The notes below the pieces were generated by a model, which had not been told where the DNA came from, ran no database searches, and saw only the letters and a program-made list of their open reading frames with translations. Below are positions 1 to 11,248 of a DNA stretch of 64,000 bases, one piece after another. This stretch comes from Peptococcaceae bacterium UBA3937 (GTDB taxonomy: Bacteria > Bacillota > Peptococcia > DRI-13 > DTU073). How positions within the stretch are numbered: position 1 is the first letter of the stretch; each line of letters opens with the position of its first letter. Location of the stretch: assembly GCA_002385735.1 (NCBI GenBank), contig DGEB01000015.1, positions 23,764 to 87,763 of the forward strand, given 5' to 3'. Made by a program: the position numbers and the translations under genes.

Positions 1-834
1 ATTCCTTCCGAGCAGGGCTATCGCTATTATGTGGATTGTTTGATGGAGTTAAAACCCTTGGCCGATTCCATGAAAAGGTATGTGCAGGATGTTTTAGTGG
101 ACCGGGTCAGGGAAACGGAAGCTTTAATCCAGTTAACCAGCAAACTTTTGTCCCAACTCACCAACTACACGGCGATTATTATGGCTCCCAATTACGGAAA
201 AAACATTTTGCGGCATGTGCAGTTATTGTCCCTGGAAAACAATCGAATCGTGCTGGTTATTGTGTTGGATAACGGCCATGTGGAGCATCGCACTTTGGAT
301 TTTCCCACGCAGTTCGAGGAAAAAGATTTGCAGACTTTGTCGTATATCTTAAACCGGCATTTGCGTGGTTTATCTTTGGAACAATGGAAAGCCGGCATTT
401 TCCAGGAAATCTATAACGAACTGGATTATCAAAAGCGCTTTCTGAATCAGGTGATTGAATTACTCGAGAATGTGATGTCGGTTGAACATGAGAGTAAGGT
501 GTACCTGGGAGGAACCCTGAATATTCTTAATCAGCCGGAGTTTAGGAACGTGGAAAAGGTGAAGGAGCTTTTTGAGCTCCTGGAAGAGGAAAGAGTGCTG
601 AAGGAAGTGTTGAGCACCGGACCCAGCGTTGGGCTCACCGTACGAATCGGCTCTGAAAATCCTTATGAAGGAATGAAAAACTGCAGTTTGATTACTGCCG
701 CTTATGAGGTGGACGGGAACCCCATTGGTACTTTAGGGGTGCTGGGGCCTACCCGCATGGAGTACTCCAAATCGGTCAGCATGGTGGAGTTCTTCACAAC
801 CGTCCTGGCTGATGCTTTAAAGAAAGTCAAATAA
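1..834 (+). CDS. hrcA: Heat-inducible transcription repressor HrcA, 3' part (gene enters from the left edge)
   Basis: The reading frame is open from base 1 and encodes the last 277 residues of HrcA, the repressor of class I heat-shock genes, which binds CIRCE operators. The visible part starts at the junction after the winged-helix domain (PSEQGYRYYVD, a conserved HrcA motif) and runs through the GAF-like effector domain to the usual C-terminus (IGTLGVLGPTRMEYSKSVSMVEF). The DNA-binding N-terminus, the promoter and any CIRCE element lie outside the window. It is followed 46 bp later by the chaperonin gene on the same strand, so HrcA probably controls the chaperonin, grpE, dnaK and dnaJ. Identification rests on several collinear HrcA motifs. 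Confidence 0.95.
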   Translation: MPSEQGYRYYVDCLMELKPLADSMKRYVQDVLVDRVRETEALIQLTSKLLSQLTNYTAIIMAPNYGKNILRHVQLLSLENNRIVLVIVLDNGHVEHRTLDFPTQFEEKDLQTLSYILNRHLRGLSLEQWKAGIFQEIYNELDYQKRFLNQVIELLENVMSVEHESKVYLGGTLNILNQPEFRNVEKVKELFELLEEERVLKEVLSTGPSVGLTVRIGSENPYEGMKNCSLITAAYEVDGNPIGTLGVLGPTRMEYSKSVSMVEFFTTVLADALKKVK

Positions 835-880
835 TTGGTTTGTGATGGGATCTGGGATAATGTGATGGAGGGTACCGGAA

Positions 881-2446
881 ATGAACGCTAAACAGCAAAA
901 CAGCCGTAGCACCGGGGAGGAAGAGAATGTATCGGCTTTAATGACTAATGCCAATGCCATCAGGGTCATTGCGCAAGCGGTGGAAGGAACTATTGGCCCG
1001 AAGGGGCTGGATACCATGCTGATGGATCAGTTCGGGGATGTGGTGATCACCAATGATGGGGTGACCATCCTGGAATTAATGGATATCAATCATCCTGCTG
1101 CCCGCCTGTTAATCAATATCGCCAAGGCGCAGCAGGTCGAAATCGGGGACGGTACCACCACAGCGACGATCTTAGCGGGCGCGTTGGTGAACGAAGGGGT
1201 TAACCAGGTCATGAAGGGCGTCCCGGTGATTAAAGTCATAGAAGGAATGAGGCTGGGGATTGGCAAGGCCTTACAAGTCTTTGAAAGCCGGGCGCAGGCC
1301 ATTGACGAGTTGGATGAACCGGTGCTCAGGGACGTGGCCCGGGTGGCGGCCCGCGAAAATGAGGACATTGCCGAATTAGTAACACAGGCGGCTCAGGTCC
1401 TGGGCAAGGAAAAACTGTTGGATCCCGGCTTTAAGTTGGCGGAGAACATCCGGGCGGTAGAAGGAGCAGATAACCAGGTGGTGTCCGGGGTCATCATTGA
1501 GAAAGAGCCGGTTAATGTTGAGATGCCGAAAAAACTGCGCTCTGTAAAGGTTTTAGTAATCGATGATGCTTTAGAACCGGAAGAATTGGAAGATGAGGCT
1601 TTAGGAACGGAAACCGGTTTTTCCCGGTATATGAAGCTGCAGGAGGAGTTTGCCGATAATCTGGCGAAAGTCGCTCGGCTGGGTGTGGGGCTTGTTTTGG
1701 TGGATCGGGGCATTCATGATAAAGCCGAAGAAATTTGCACCGATGCGGGAATTATGGTTCTGCAGCGGGTTCCCCATAAAGAGTTGCAGCAGGCGGCGGA
1801 GTTTACCGGCGCCAAGATGGTGAAACGCACCGGTTTAAAAAAGACGGAAGCCGAGCTGGCGCAGCTTTTGGGAGAAGCGGCAGAGGTCCGGTTAGACGAA
1901 AAACTCAAACACGTTTGCATTATGGGCGGGAAAGGTAAAGCCCAGGCTACGGTAATCGTAGGAGCTTCCACCAAAGAAGTGGTGGGCGAACGGGAGCGGA
2001 TCGCCAAGGATGCGGCTGCGGCCGTGCAGGCGGCGGTCAAGGGAGGGATTATCGCCGGCGGAGGTGCCGCGGAACTGGCGATTTCCCGTGAAATCAGCGC
2101 TTTACGGCAGCAGGCCAAAGGGATGGCTGTTTACGGGATCGATTGTGTCATCGAAGCGTTAAAGGAGCCTTTTGCCCAAATTGTGCTCAATGCCGGGTTT
2201 AATCCGCTGGAGAAATTAGGTTTGGTCGTGGCGGCCCAGGTGGAAAAGAAGAATGATGCTTTGGGCATCAACTGTGATACCGGAGAAATTGCCGATATGC
2301 AGGAAATGGGCATTTATGATCCGGTGCTGGTAAAAAAATATGCGCTGAAAGCGGCCGGAGAGGTCGCGGAGGCCGTGCTGCGCATTGAGACCATTATCAA
2401 GAAAAAGGAGCAAAGCTCTGTTGCGCATCCGCCCAAGGACGAATAG
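881..2446 (+). CDS. Archaeal-type (group III) chaperonin, thermosome/CCT-like 60-kDa subunit
   Basis: A 521-residue ATP-dependent folding chaperonin that resembles archaeal thermosome subunits and not GroEL. Visible motifs are GPKG (39-42), NDG (58-60), the nucleotide-binding GDGTTT (89-94), the ERxxxKDA segment with the likely catalytic aspartate near 377, GGGAAE (393-398) and NAGFNP (437-442). The apical region (about 205-320) carries an insertion-like helical stretch around 233-262, fitting a built-in lid, and no separate groES is next to it. The ATG at 881 follows a GGAGGG ribosome site. Group III chaperonins of Carboxydothermus hydrogenoformans and relatives are known to sit in the dnaK operon, exactly as here between hrcA and grpE. 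It is presumably co-induced with Hsp70 and would assemble into a double ring. Family assignment is firm; the group III label is inferred from sequence type and context. Confidence 0.93.
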   Translation: MNAKQQNSRSTGEEENVSALMTNANAIRVIAQAVEGTIGPKGLDTMLMDQFGDVVITNDGVTILELMDINHPAARLLINIAKAQQVEIGDGTTTATILAGALVNEGVNQVMKGVPVIKVIEGMRLGIGKALQVFESRAQAIDELDEPVLRDVARVAARENEDIAELVTQAAQVLGKEKLLDPGFKLAENIRAVEGADNQVVSGVIIEKEPVNVEMPKKLRSVKVLVIDDALEPEELEDEALGTETGFSRYMKLQEEFADNLAKVARLGVGLVLVDRGIHDKAEEICTDAGIMVLQRVPHKELQQAAEFTGAKMVKRTGLKKTEAELAQLLGEAAEVRLDEKLKHVCIMGGKGKAQATVIVGASTKEVVGERERIAKDAAAAVQAAVKGGIIAGGGAAELAISREISALRQQAKGMAVYGIDCVIEALKEPFAQIVLNAGFNPLEKLGLVVAAQVEKKNDALGINCDTGEIADMQEMGIYDPVLVKKYALKAAGEVAEAVLRIETIIKKKEQSSVAHPPKDE

Positions 2447-2491
2447 CGGAAGAAGAAAACATGCGGGAGGAAAACCAGGGAGGAAGAAAAA

Positions 2492-3202
2492 TTGCATGAA
2501 GAAAAACTAAAAGCAAAGAAATTAAGTGAAAATTCAAGTGATACATTAAGGGGCACTTTTCATGAAGATTTAAATAAGGCATCCGCCGAGACTTTCGAAG
2601 AGAAGGGAACGGAGGAAAGTTCCCGTGATTATATAAATGAAGAAAAAGGGCCGGAAGAAAACGAAAGCGCCGCAACCACAGGTGAGGGGGAACAGGGCGA
2701 AGAAAGCCCGGCCTCAGGCGGAGAAACGCAGGAAGACCCCGCAAAGATGATCGAGGCGCTGCAAGCGGAATTGGCCGAGACTCAGGACCGCTTGCTGAGG
2801 ATCCACGCGGAATTTGATAATTACCGGAAACGGGTCAACAAAGAGAAAGAAGAATGGATCCAATACTCTTGTATGGGCTTAGTTGAGAAGCTGTTGCCGG
2901 TTCTGGATAACTTTGATTTGGCCATGGCTTCTTTAGAACAGCAAAGTGAAGAAACTAAGAAAACTTTTACCGGGATCACGATGATTATCAAGCAGTTGCA
3001 GGAAATCCTGCAAAAAGAAGGGTTGCAGCCCATCGAAGCCCTAGGGAAGGAGTTTAATCCGGTCTATCACGAGGCGGTCATGCAGGCCCCGGCCGAAGAA
3101 GGAATGGTGGAAAATCAAATCGTGGAGGAATTCCGGAAAGGATATCTATTTAAGGATAAAGTATTACGCGCTTCCATGGTGAAAGTGGTCCAAAAAGGTT
3201 AA
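2492..3202 (+). CDS. grpE: Nucleotide exchange factor GrpE
   Basis: A 236-residue GrpE, the homodimeric ADP/ATP exchange factor of DnaK. The first 85 or so residues are acidic, low-complexity and poorly conserved. The recognisable GrpE core then follows: a long coiled-coil helix (LQAELAETQDRLLRIHAEFDNYRKR) and the C-terminal beta domain (FNPVYHEAVMQ ... VLRASMVKV). The acidic lead makes it longer than most family members. The start is TTG at 2492, preceded by a GGGAGGAAG ribosome site. The upstream in-frame ATG runs into a stop and the ATG at 2496 is out of frame, so TTG is the only good choice. It lies 45 bp after the chaperonin and 57 bp before dnaK, fully operonic. Confidence 0.95.
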   Translation: MHEEKLKAKKLSENSSDTLRGTFHEDLNKASAETFEEKGTEESSRDYINEEKGPEENESAATTGEGEQGEESPASGGETQEDPAKMIEALQAELAETQDRLLRIHAEFDNYRKRVNKEKEEWIQYSCMGLVEKLLPVLDNFDLAMASLEQQSEETKKTFTGITMIIKQLQEILQKEGLQPIEALGKEFNPVYHEAVMQAPAEEGMVENQIVEEFRKGYLFKDKVLRASMVKVVQKG

Positions 3203-3241
3203 AGGTTTTGCTTAAAAGTTCTTTGATGAAATTCTTGATAA

Positions 3242-5134
<1,893 letters not shown>

Positions 5135-5139
5135 GAAGC

Positions 5140-6411
<1,272 letters not shown>

Positions 6412-6426
6412 CATTGGGGGAGAAAA

Positions 6427-7365
6427 ATGATGAAATGGCAAGAGATAGCGGTAGTTGCCTTACCTGAGACGGTGGAAGCGGTGGCCGAGTGTTTTTACGA
6501 GTTAGGTTCCGGCGGTGTTGTGATTGAAGATCCGGCCTTAATCAAGACCAAGATCGAGGAAGGACAGTGGGACGCCTTTGAATTACCGGAAGAAATCCTC
6601 GAGCAGAATTTCCCGGTAGTCAAAGGCTATTTGCCTGTCAATGAAGAACTGCCCGGAAAACTTGAAGAATTGAAAAACGGCCTTGAAGCAATCCTGGCCC
6701 GCCTGGGGAAAAAAGCGCCGGGCGGGGTGAAGCTTGCAATTTTGGACGAGGAAGACTGGGCCAACTCCTGGAAAGCCTTTTTTAAGCCTTTAAAACTGGG
6801 CAGCCGCATTGTGATTAAACCGTCCTGGGAAAGCTATCAGGCCAGGGAAGGGGAACAGGTTATTGAGTTGGACCCGGGGATGGCCTTTGGGACCGGGACC
6901 CATATTACTACGGCCATGTCTGCCGCGCTCCTGGAGAAATACCTGCGGATGGGGGACGTGGTGTATGATGTGGGCACCGGGACCGGGATTCTGGCGATGA
7001 TGGCGGCCACTTTAGGGGCGCACTCCGTTTTGGCCTTAGATTACGATCAGGTCGCGGTGGAGGTGGCGCGGGAGAACATTGTCCAGAACGGCCTGGAAAA
7101 AATCATCACGGTCCGGCAAAGCGACCTGTTGGCCGGAGTAGAAGGAAAGGCGGATTTGATTATTGCGAACATTGTGGCCGATGTGATTCTCCGTTTAATC
7201 CCCCAGGCGTGGGTACACTTGAAAGAAGGCGGGGTTTTCCTTACCGCAGGGATTATAAAGGAAAGAAAAGCAGAAGTGGCGGCTATTGCGGAGGCCAACG
7301 GACTTACCCTGCTGGAGGAACAATGCCAGGAGGAATGGGTGGGCCAGGTCTGGAAATTTAAATAG
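6427..7365 (+). CDS. prmA: Ribosomal protein L11 methyltransferase PrmA
   Basis: A 312-residue SAM-dependent methyltransferase that trimethylates ribosomal protein L11. The N-terminal half is the L11-recognition domain. The methyltransferase fold starts with the PrmA signature DPGMAFGTGTHITT and the SAM motif YDVGTGTGILAM, followed by the catalytic-region motif IIANIVADVI. It lies 15 bp downstream of dnaJ, and its stop codon overlaps the possible GTG start upstream of rsmE. The dnaJ-prmA-rsmE-mtaB order is widespread in Firmicutes, so it is probably carried on readthrough transcripts from the heat-shock operon. Confidence 0.95.
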   Translation: MMKWQEIAVVALPETVEAVAECFYELGSGGVVIEDPALIKTKIEEGQWDAFELPEEILEQNFPVVKGYLPVNEELPGKLEELKNGLEAILARLGKKAPGGVKLAILDEEDWANSWKAFFKPLKLGSRIVIKPSWESYQAREGEQVIELDPGMAFGTGTHITTAMSAALLEKYLRMGDVVYDVGTGTGILAMMAATLGAHSVLALDYDQVAVEVARENIVQNGLEKIITVRQSDLLAGVEGKADLIIANIVADVILRLIPQAWVHLKEGGVFLTAGIIKERKAEVAAIAEANGLTLLEEQCQEEWVGQVWKFK

Positions 7366-7379
7366 TGGAGCAGGGGAAA

Positions 7380-8213
7380 ATGCATAGATTTTTTGTACCG
7401 AAAGAAGCTATTAATAATGGAAAAGTGCTGATTCAGGGACAGGAATTTGCGCATCTTTCCAGGGTGCTGCGTTTGACCATTGGTGATGTGGTGGCGGTTT
7501 TTGACGGCGTGGGACACGAGTATGCAGGCCGCATCACCGCGCTGCGGAAAAACGAAGCCCTGGTGGAGGTGCAGGAGAAGCCTGCGCCCTCGAAGGAAAG
7601 CCCTTTAGAGCTGTGGCTGGTGCAAGGCATTCCCAAAGGGGAAAAGATGGAGCTGATTATTCAAAAAGCCACCGAGCTAGGGGTACGGGGCATTATCCCC
7701 TTAAAGACGGCCCGGTGTGTGGTGAAGCTTAAGGGGAAAGAAGAGCGCCGCCAAAGGTGGCAAAAAATCGCCGTTGAGGCGGCGAAACAATGCGGCCGTG
7801 CCTTCGTGCCGGAGGTAGTGACTCCCTGTAGTATTGGGGAGTTTTTGGAGCGCTTGCCGCAAAAGCGGCACTTTTTTGTGCCGTGGGAAGAAGGCGGCGT
7901 CTCCTTTAAGGAAGTCTTAATGGGGCAGAATACAACGAGACAAGAAGCAATAGGACAGGATTTAACGGGACAAGATTCCATAGGGCAAAAAGCAACCGTA
8001 CAAAATGAACAAAAGGCAACCGGCCGAGAAGTTTTTGCCGCGCCGGTTTATTTGGTCATCGGGCCCGAAGGCGGTTTGGCCGCAGAAGAGGTGGACAGGA
8101 TGAAGGAATACGGGGCCATCCCCGTCACGCTTGGTCCCCGGATTTTGCGTACCGAGACCGCCAGCCTGGTGTCGATCGCGCTGGTCATGTTTGCGTGGGG
8201 GGATTTGGGATAA
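7380..8213 (+). CDS. rsmE: 16S rRNA (uracil-1498-N3)-methyltransferase RsmE with an internal pentapeptide-repeat insertion
   Basis: A SPOUT-class methyltransferase that makes m3U1498 in 16S rRNA. It has an N-terminal PUA-like domain (MHRFFV ... HLSRVLR) and a C-terminal knotted domain with IGPEGGL and LGPRILRTETA, the SAM-binding knot motifs. The ATG at 7380 is preferred because GGAG lies 9 bases upstream and family members start MHRFF. A GTG at 7365 overlaps the prmA stop and lacks a ribosome site. Between the two conserved parts, at bases 7926-8015, lies a glutamine-led low-complexity insertion made of six 15-bp units; it is not part of the family core. The stop overlaps the mtaB start (TAATG). 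Confidence 0.93.
   Translation: MHRFFVPKEAINNGKVLIQGQEFAHLSRVLRLTIGDVVAVFDGVGHEYAGRITALRKNEALVEVQEKPAPSKESPLELWLVQGIPKGEKMELIIQKATELGVRGIIPLKTARCVVKLKGKEERRQRWQKIAVEAAKQCGRAFVPEVVTPCSIGEFLERLPQKRHFFVPWEEGGVSFKEVLMGQNTTRQEAIGQDLTGQDSIGQKATVQNEQKATGREVFAAPVYLVIGPEGGLAAEEVDRMKEYGAIPVTLGPRILRTETASLVSIALVMFAWGDLG
7926..8015 (+). repeat. Six degenerate 15-bp tandem units inside rsmE
   Basis: Units start at 7926, 7941, 7956, 7971, 7986 and 8001. Each begins CAR and encodes a glutamine followed by four variable residues: QNTTR, QEAIG, QDLTG, QDSIG, QKATV, QNEQK. The period is exact, the reading frame is kept, and the units have diverged, so the array is not a fresh slippage event. It lies in a surface-loop position before the knotted domain. 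Confidence 0.85.
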
Positions 8214-9544
8214 TGAGCGAAAAAACAGCCGCGGGCAAGCGGATTGCCTTTTATACCCTGGGCTGCAAAGTGAATCAAAACGAAACGGAGGCCCTTTCCG
8301 CCCTCTTTCGGGAGCGGGGCTACGAGGTCGTGGACTTTGCGGACCAGGCGGATTATTATGTGATTAATAGCTGTACGGTTACGCATCTTGCGGACCGCAA
8401 GTCGCGGCAGATGATCCGGAGGGCGGTAAAGACCAATCCCCGGGCCAAAGTGGTGGTTACGGGCTGTTATGCCCAGACCGATGCCGACGCGATACAAAAG
8501 ATTCCCGGGGTGAGCTTGGTTGTGGGGACCAACGAGAAGTCCCGTTTGGTGGATTTGCTGGAAGAGCTTTCCGACGAACCCCGCGTTGTGGTCCGCAAGT
8601 ACGCGGATTTAAAGGACTTTGAAGAAATAACGGCGGAAAAAGACGTCCAAAGGGCCCGGGCGTATTTGAAAGTGCAGGAAGGGTGCAATCAGTTTTGTTC
8701 CTATTGCATTATCCCCTATGCCCGTGGCCCGGTGCGCAGCCGACCGGTAGAAAGTGCTTTACAGGAAGCGGAGAAACTCATCCGGCAGGGCTTTAAAGAA
8801 ATTGTCCTCACGGGGATTCATTTAGGTGCTTACGGGCAGGATTTGGGCAAAAAATATAACCTGGAGAAACTGGTGCTGGATTTGCTGCGTCTTGATTTCA
8901 ATGTGCGGTGGCGCTTGAGTTCTTTAGAACCTACCGAGGTTACGCCGGGCATCATCAGAATGCTGAAAGAATACCGGAATTTTTGCCCGCACTTGCATTT
9001 GCCTTTACAGAGTGGCCATGATGCCATTCTCCGGGCCATGAACAGGCCCTATACTACCGCCCAATACCTGGAAATTGTTACGGAGATCAAAAAGGCGGTG
9101 CCGGATATTGCCATTTCCACCGATGTCATGGTTGGTTTTCCGGGGGAAAAAGAGGAATATTTTCAGGAGTATTGGCGCTTTGTGGAGAAGGTAGGTTTTA
9201 GCAGGCTGCATGTTTTTAAATATTCGCCACGGCAGGGCACACCGGCAGCGGATTTTCCGGACCAGATTCCTGCTCCGGTGAAGGAAGCCCGGAGCAGAAG
9301 GATGCTCCGTTTAGGCGAAAAACTGGAAGAACGCTATGCAGAGAAGTTCCTGCTTCGGGTGGTGGACGTTTTGGTGGAGGAACAAAGCGACGCCACGCTG
9401 TGGGAAGGCAGCAGCGCCAATTATTTAAAGGTACGTTTTACCGCTCCTTCGTCGCCGGAGTTGCTCCGGGGGAAGATCGTCCCCGTATTTTTGCGGGAAT
9501 TTGCCGGGGGATATTGTATTGGAGAGCTTTTCCAGATACAATAG
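8213..9544 (+). CDS. mtaB: tRNA t6A37 methylthiotransferase MtaB (MiaB-like radical SAM)
   Basis: A 443-residue methylthiotransferase that converts t6A to ms2t6A at tRNA position 37. It has an N-terminal UPF0004 domain with YTLGCKVNQNE and further iron-sulfur cysteines (NSCTVT, VTGCYAQ), the radical SAM motif CNQFCSYC near residue 157, and a C-terminal TRAM domain. The YTLGCKVNQ signature separates MtaB from MiaB. The ATG at 8213 overlaps the rsmE stop; an in-frame GTG 18 bases upstream also exists, but the overlap arrangement is preferred. It is the last gene of the heat-shock-led run. Confidence 0.94.
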   Translation: MSEKTAAGKRIAFYTLGCKVNQNETEALSALFRERGYEVVDFADQADYYVINSCTVTHLADRKSRQMIRRAVKTNPRAKVVVTGCYAQTDADAIQKIPGVSLVVGTNEKSRLVDLLEELSDEPRVVVRKYADLKDFEEITAEKDVQRARAYLKVQEGCNQFCSYCIIPYARGPVRSRPVESALQEAEKLIRQGFKEIVLTGIHLGAYGQDLGKKYNLEKLVLDLLRLDFNVRWRLSSLEPTEVTPGIIRMLKEYRNFCPHLHLPLQSGHDAILRAMNRPYTTAQYLEIVTEIKKAVPDIAISTDVMVGFPGEKEEYFQEYWRFVEKVGFSRLHVFKYSPRQGTPAADFPDQIPAPVKEARSRRMLRLGEKLEERYAEKFLLRVVDVLVEEQSDATLWEGSSANYLKVRFTAPSSPELLRGKIVPVFLREFAGGYCIGELFQIQ

Positions 9545-9616
9545 AGAAGGAGAAAGAAAGCGTGTGGGAGAATAAGAAGGGGAAAGAAGAAGCAGGAGAA
9601 GGAGGTGTAGGTATTC

Positions 9617-9958
9617 ATGAGTGATTGCCTTTTTTGTAAGATTGTCAGTAATGAGATTCCAAGCAAAAAAGTATATGAAGATGACCGCATCCTCGCATTT
9701 TATGACATAAATCCGGCTGCTCCCGTACATATTTTAGTGATTCCGAAGGAGCATATCGAGAGTCTGGCTGCCCTTCAGGATGAACACCTGGGCTTAATTG
9801 GCTATTTGCATGGGAAGATCAGGGATATTGCCCGCGATTTAAAACTGGCTGATGGTTATCGAGTGGTCAATAATTGTGGTAAAGAGGGAGGACAAGAAGT
9901 AGGGCATCTCCACTTCCATTTGTTAGGTGGGAGAAAAATGCTTTGGCCGCCAGGTTAA
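9617..9958 (+). CDS. HIT-family nucleotide-binding protein (HinT-like)
   Basis: A 113-residue histidine-triad protein, probably a purine nucleoside phosphoramidase. It starts with the usual CLFCKIVSNEIPSKKVYEDD and ends with the HLHFHLLGG triad, the His-x-His-x-His active site. The length is normal for HinT. The ATG at 9617 follows GGAGGTG. The 70-bp spacer from mtaB is strongly purine-rich (repeated GAAG/GGAG). Position before rpsU is common in Clostridia. Cellular function is only generally known for the family. Confidence 0.93.
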   Translation: MSDCLFCKIVSNEIPSKKVYEDDRILAFYDINPAAPVHILVIPKEHIESLAALQDEHLGLIGYLHGKIRDIARDLKLADGYRVVNNCGKEGGQEVGHLHFHLLGGRKMLWPPG

Positions 9959-9961
9959 TTC

Positions 9962-9990
9962 TTGACCCCCTATTGCTCTTTAAGTATAAT
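9962..9990 (+). promoter_or_regulatory. Sigma-A promoter of rpsU
   Basis: TTGACC at 9962-9967 and TATAAT at 9985-9990 are separated by exactly 17 bp, about 95 bp upstream of the rpsU start. This is one of the best vegetative promoters in the window. Confidence 0.75.
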
Positions 9991-10085
9991 AGTGGTGTGT
10001 TATTTTACTTTTCCGTGCAATCTTTGCGGCAAGCTACGTGGCAAGTTTGTTAGCAAGACGGTCGTAGTGGAGGGAGGGAAAAGGA

Positions 10086-10262
10086 ATGAGCGAAGTGAGA
10101 GTAGGCAAAAACGAAACTCTTGATAGTGCACTCCGCCGCTTTAAGCGTACTTGTCAGAAAGCAGGTGTTCTTGCCGAATATAGGAAGCATGAACATTATG
10201 AAAAACCAAGTGTGAAGAGGAAAAAGAAATCGGAAGCTGCCAGGAAGCGCAGGTTCAGATAA
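10086..10262 (+). CDS. rpsU: 30S ribosomal protein S21
   Basis: A 58-residue basic protein with the bS21 N-terminus ([20 protein letters not shown]) and a lysine/arginine-rich C-terminal tail. S21 joins the 30S platform near the anti-Shine-Dalgarno end of 16S rRNA and helps initiation. The ATG at 10086 follows GGAGGGAAAAGGA. It has its own promoter at 9962-9990 and is closed by the hairpin at 10301-10347, so it is probably a monocistronic unit. Firmicutes S21 is commonly about 57-60 residues, as here. Confidence 0.96.
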   Translation: MSEVRVGKNETLDSALRRFKRTCQKAGVLAEYRKHEHYEKPSVKRKKKSEAARKRRFR

Positions 10263-10300
10263 GAGTAAGTTTTTCAAAAAACAGTTGGTTTGGAGGAAGA

Positions 10301-10347
10301 AAAAACCCGGTAGGATGATTGCTGGCAATCATTCTCCGGGTTTTTTG
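10301..10347. terminator. Bidirectional terminator between rpsU and the convergent transglycosylase gene
   Basis: AAAAACCCGG pairs with CCGGGTTTTTT, with an inner stem GATGATTG/CAATCATT. T-runs occur on the 3' side of both strands, so it can end rpsU (+) and the minus-strand gene that stops at 10350. Confidence 0.85.
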
Positions 10348-10349
10348 AG

Positions 10350-11009
10350 TTATTGGTTGGGGTTGTGATATTGCATCCCTCTACTGCTGATGCGTTGCGA
10401 GTATCTGCTGACAGCGGTTCCCCGGTTACGCATATAGGCTTCCAGCCCCGCGGGACCCCGGTTGTAAGCAGTAAGGGCGCGATGATAGTCCCCATTGTTG
10501 CTCTTTAGTAATTTCTTTAAGTAATAAGCACCCAAGGTGATGTTGAAGTCGCTGTTGAAAAGCTTTTGCGGCGTAAAGCTTATTCCTAATTCCCGGCAAA
10601 GCTCGCGAGCCGTTGTCGGTTGGATCTGGCACAATCCTTTGGCGCCGTCTTTGCTCACCGCCTTGGGATCAAAGTTACTTTCCGTTTTAATTAATTCCAG
10701 CATGATTCCGGGGTGAACTCCGTTTTTCTCACTTTCCCGAAAAACGAGAGAGATTACTTCGGGGCTGGTGTTGTAAATCTGTGCGAACCGGTTGATTGTG
10801 GTCAGTCGTTCTTTTAAGATTTTTGCTTCCTCCTGGGTTTTAGATAGTTCTTCTTTCAATTGCGTGGTTTCTTCGTGCGTATTCAGTAGTTGTTGTTTTA
10901 AAAGATTGTTTTCTTCGTAAAGTTCGCAATAACAGAAAATTGCCGCAACGGTTACCGCTGTACAAAACAGAAAGAGCAACGGTATTTTGTTGTACTTACT
11001 GCTAAACAC
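10350..11009 (-). CDS. Membrane-anchored lytic transglycosylase (SLT domain)
   Basis: A 219-residue envelope protein. An N-terminal membrane anchor (about 8-27) precedes a coiled coil (about 30-72, Leu/Glu-rich) and a Slt70-type lysozyme-like domain (about 85-200). Catalytic-domain motifs are visible: ETSxFDPKA-like ESNFDPKAVS with the catalytic Glu, then GAKGLCQIQP and AYNRGP. It would cleave the MurNAc-GlcNAc bond of peptidoglycan on the outer face of the membrane. The start is GTG, with TAGGAGG a few bases upstream on the minus strand. It is transcribed alone, convergent with rpsU. YjbJ/CwlQ-like enzymes have the same domain order. Confidence 0.9.
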   Translation of the reverse strand: MFSSKYNKIPLLFLFCTAVTVAAIFCYCELYEENNLLKQQLLNTHEETTQLKEELSKTQEEAKILKERLTTINRFAQIYNTSPEVISLVFRESEKNGVHPGIMLELIKTESNFDPKAVSKDGAKGLCQIQPTTARELCRELGISFTPQKLFNSDFNITLGAYYLKKLLKSNNGDYHRALTAYNRGPAGLEAYMRNRGTAVSRYSQRISSRGMQYHNPNQ

Positions 11010-11040
11010 AAAAACCTCCTACCTTTATAAAATGGAAAAT

Positions 11041-11065
11041 TTTGGCGCAAAAGAATGCGCCAAAC
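11041..11065. promoter_or_regulatory. Palindrome in the divergent spacer upstream of the transglycosylase gene
   Basis: TTTGGCGCA and TGCGCCAAA form a perfect 9-bp inverted repeat around a 6-base loop, about 35 bp upstream of the minus-strand start. It lies in the transglycosylase leader, so it is either an operator or an mRNA hairpin. No T-run makes it a terminator. Confidence 0.45.
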
Positions 11066-11189
11066 ACTATATATTATATAAAATAATTTTCCGTTTGGCA
11101 ATAGTAAAAAATCAGGTAATAATGGCGAATTGTGACACATATGGTCAACCCCCGGCCGGTAAGGGCGGATGCTTTTTAGAAGGTTGATA

Positions 11190-11218
11190 TTTACGTTAAC
11201 AGAACGCTAAAGTATAAT
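11190..11218 (+). promoter_or_regulatory. Probable promoter of the nfeD operon
   Basis: TATAAT at 11213-11218 is preceded at 17 bp by TTTACG (11190-11195). The start codon follows 31 bp later. The -35 element is weak and the -10 element is perfect. Confidence 0.5.
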
Positions 11219-11248
11219 AGTATTAAAATTTGACGTTTGGGGTGGAAA

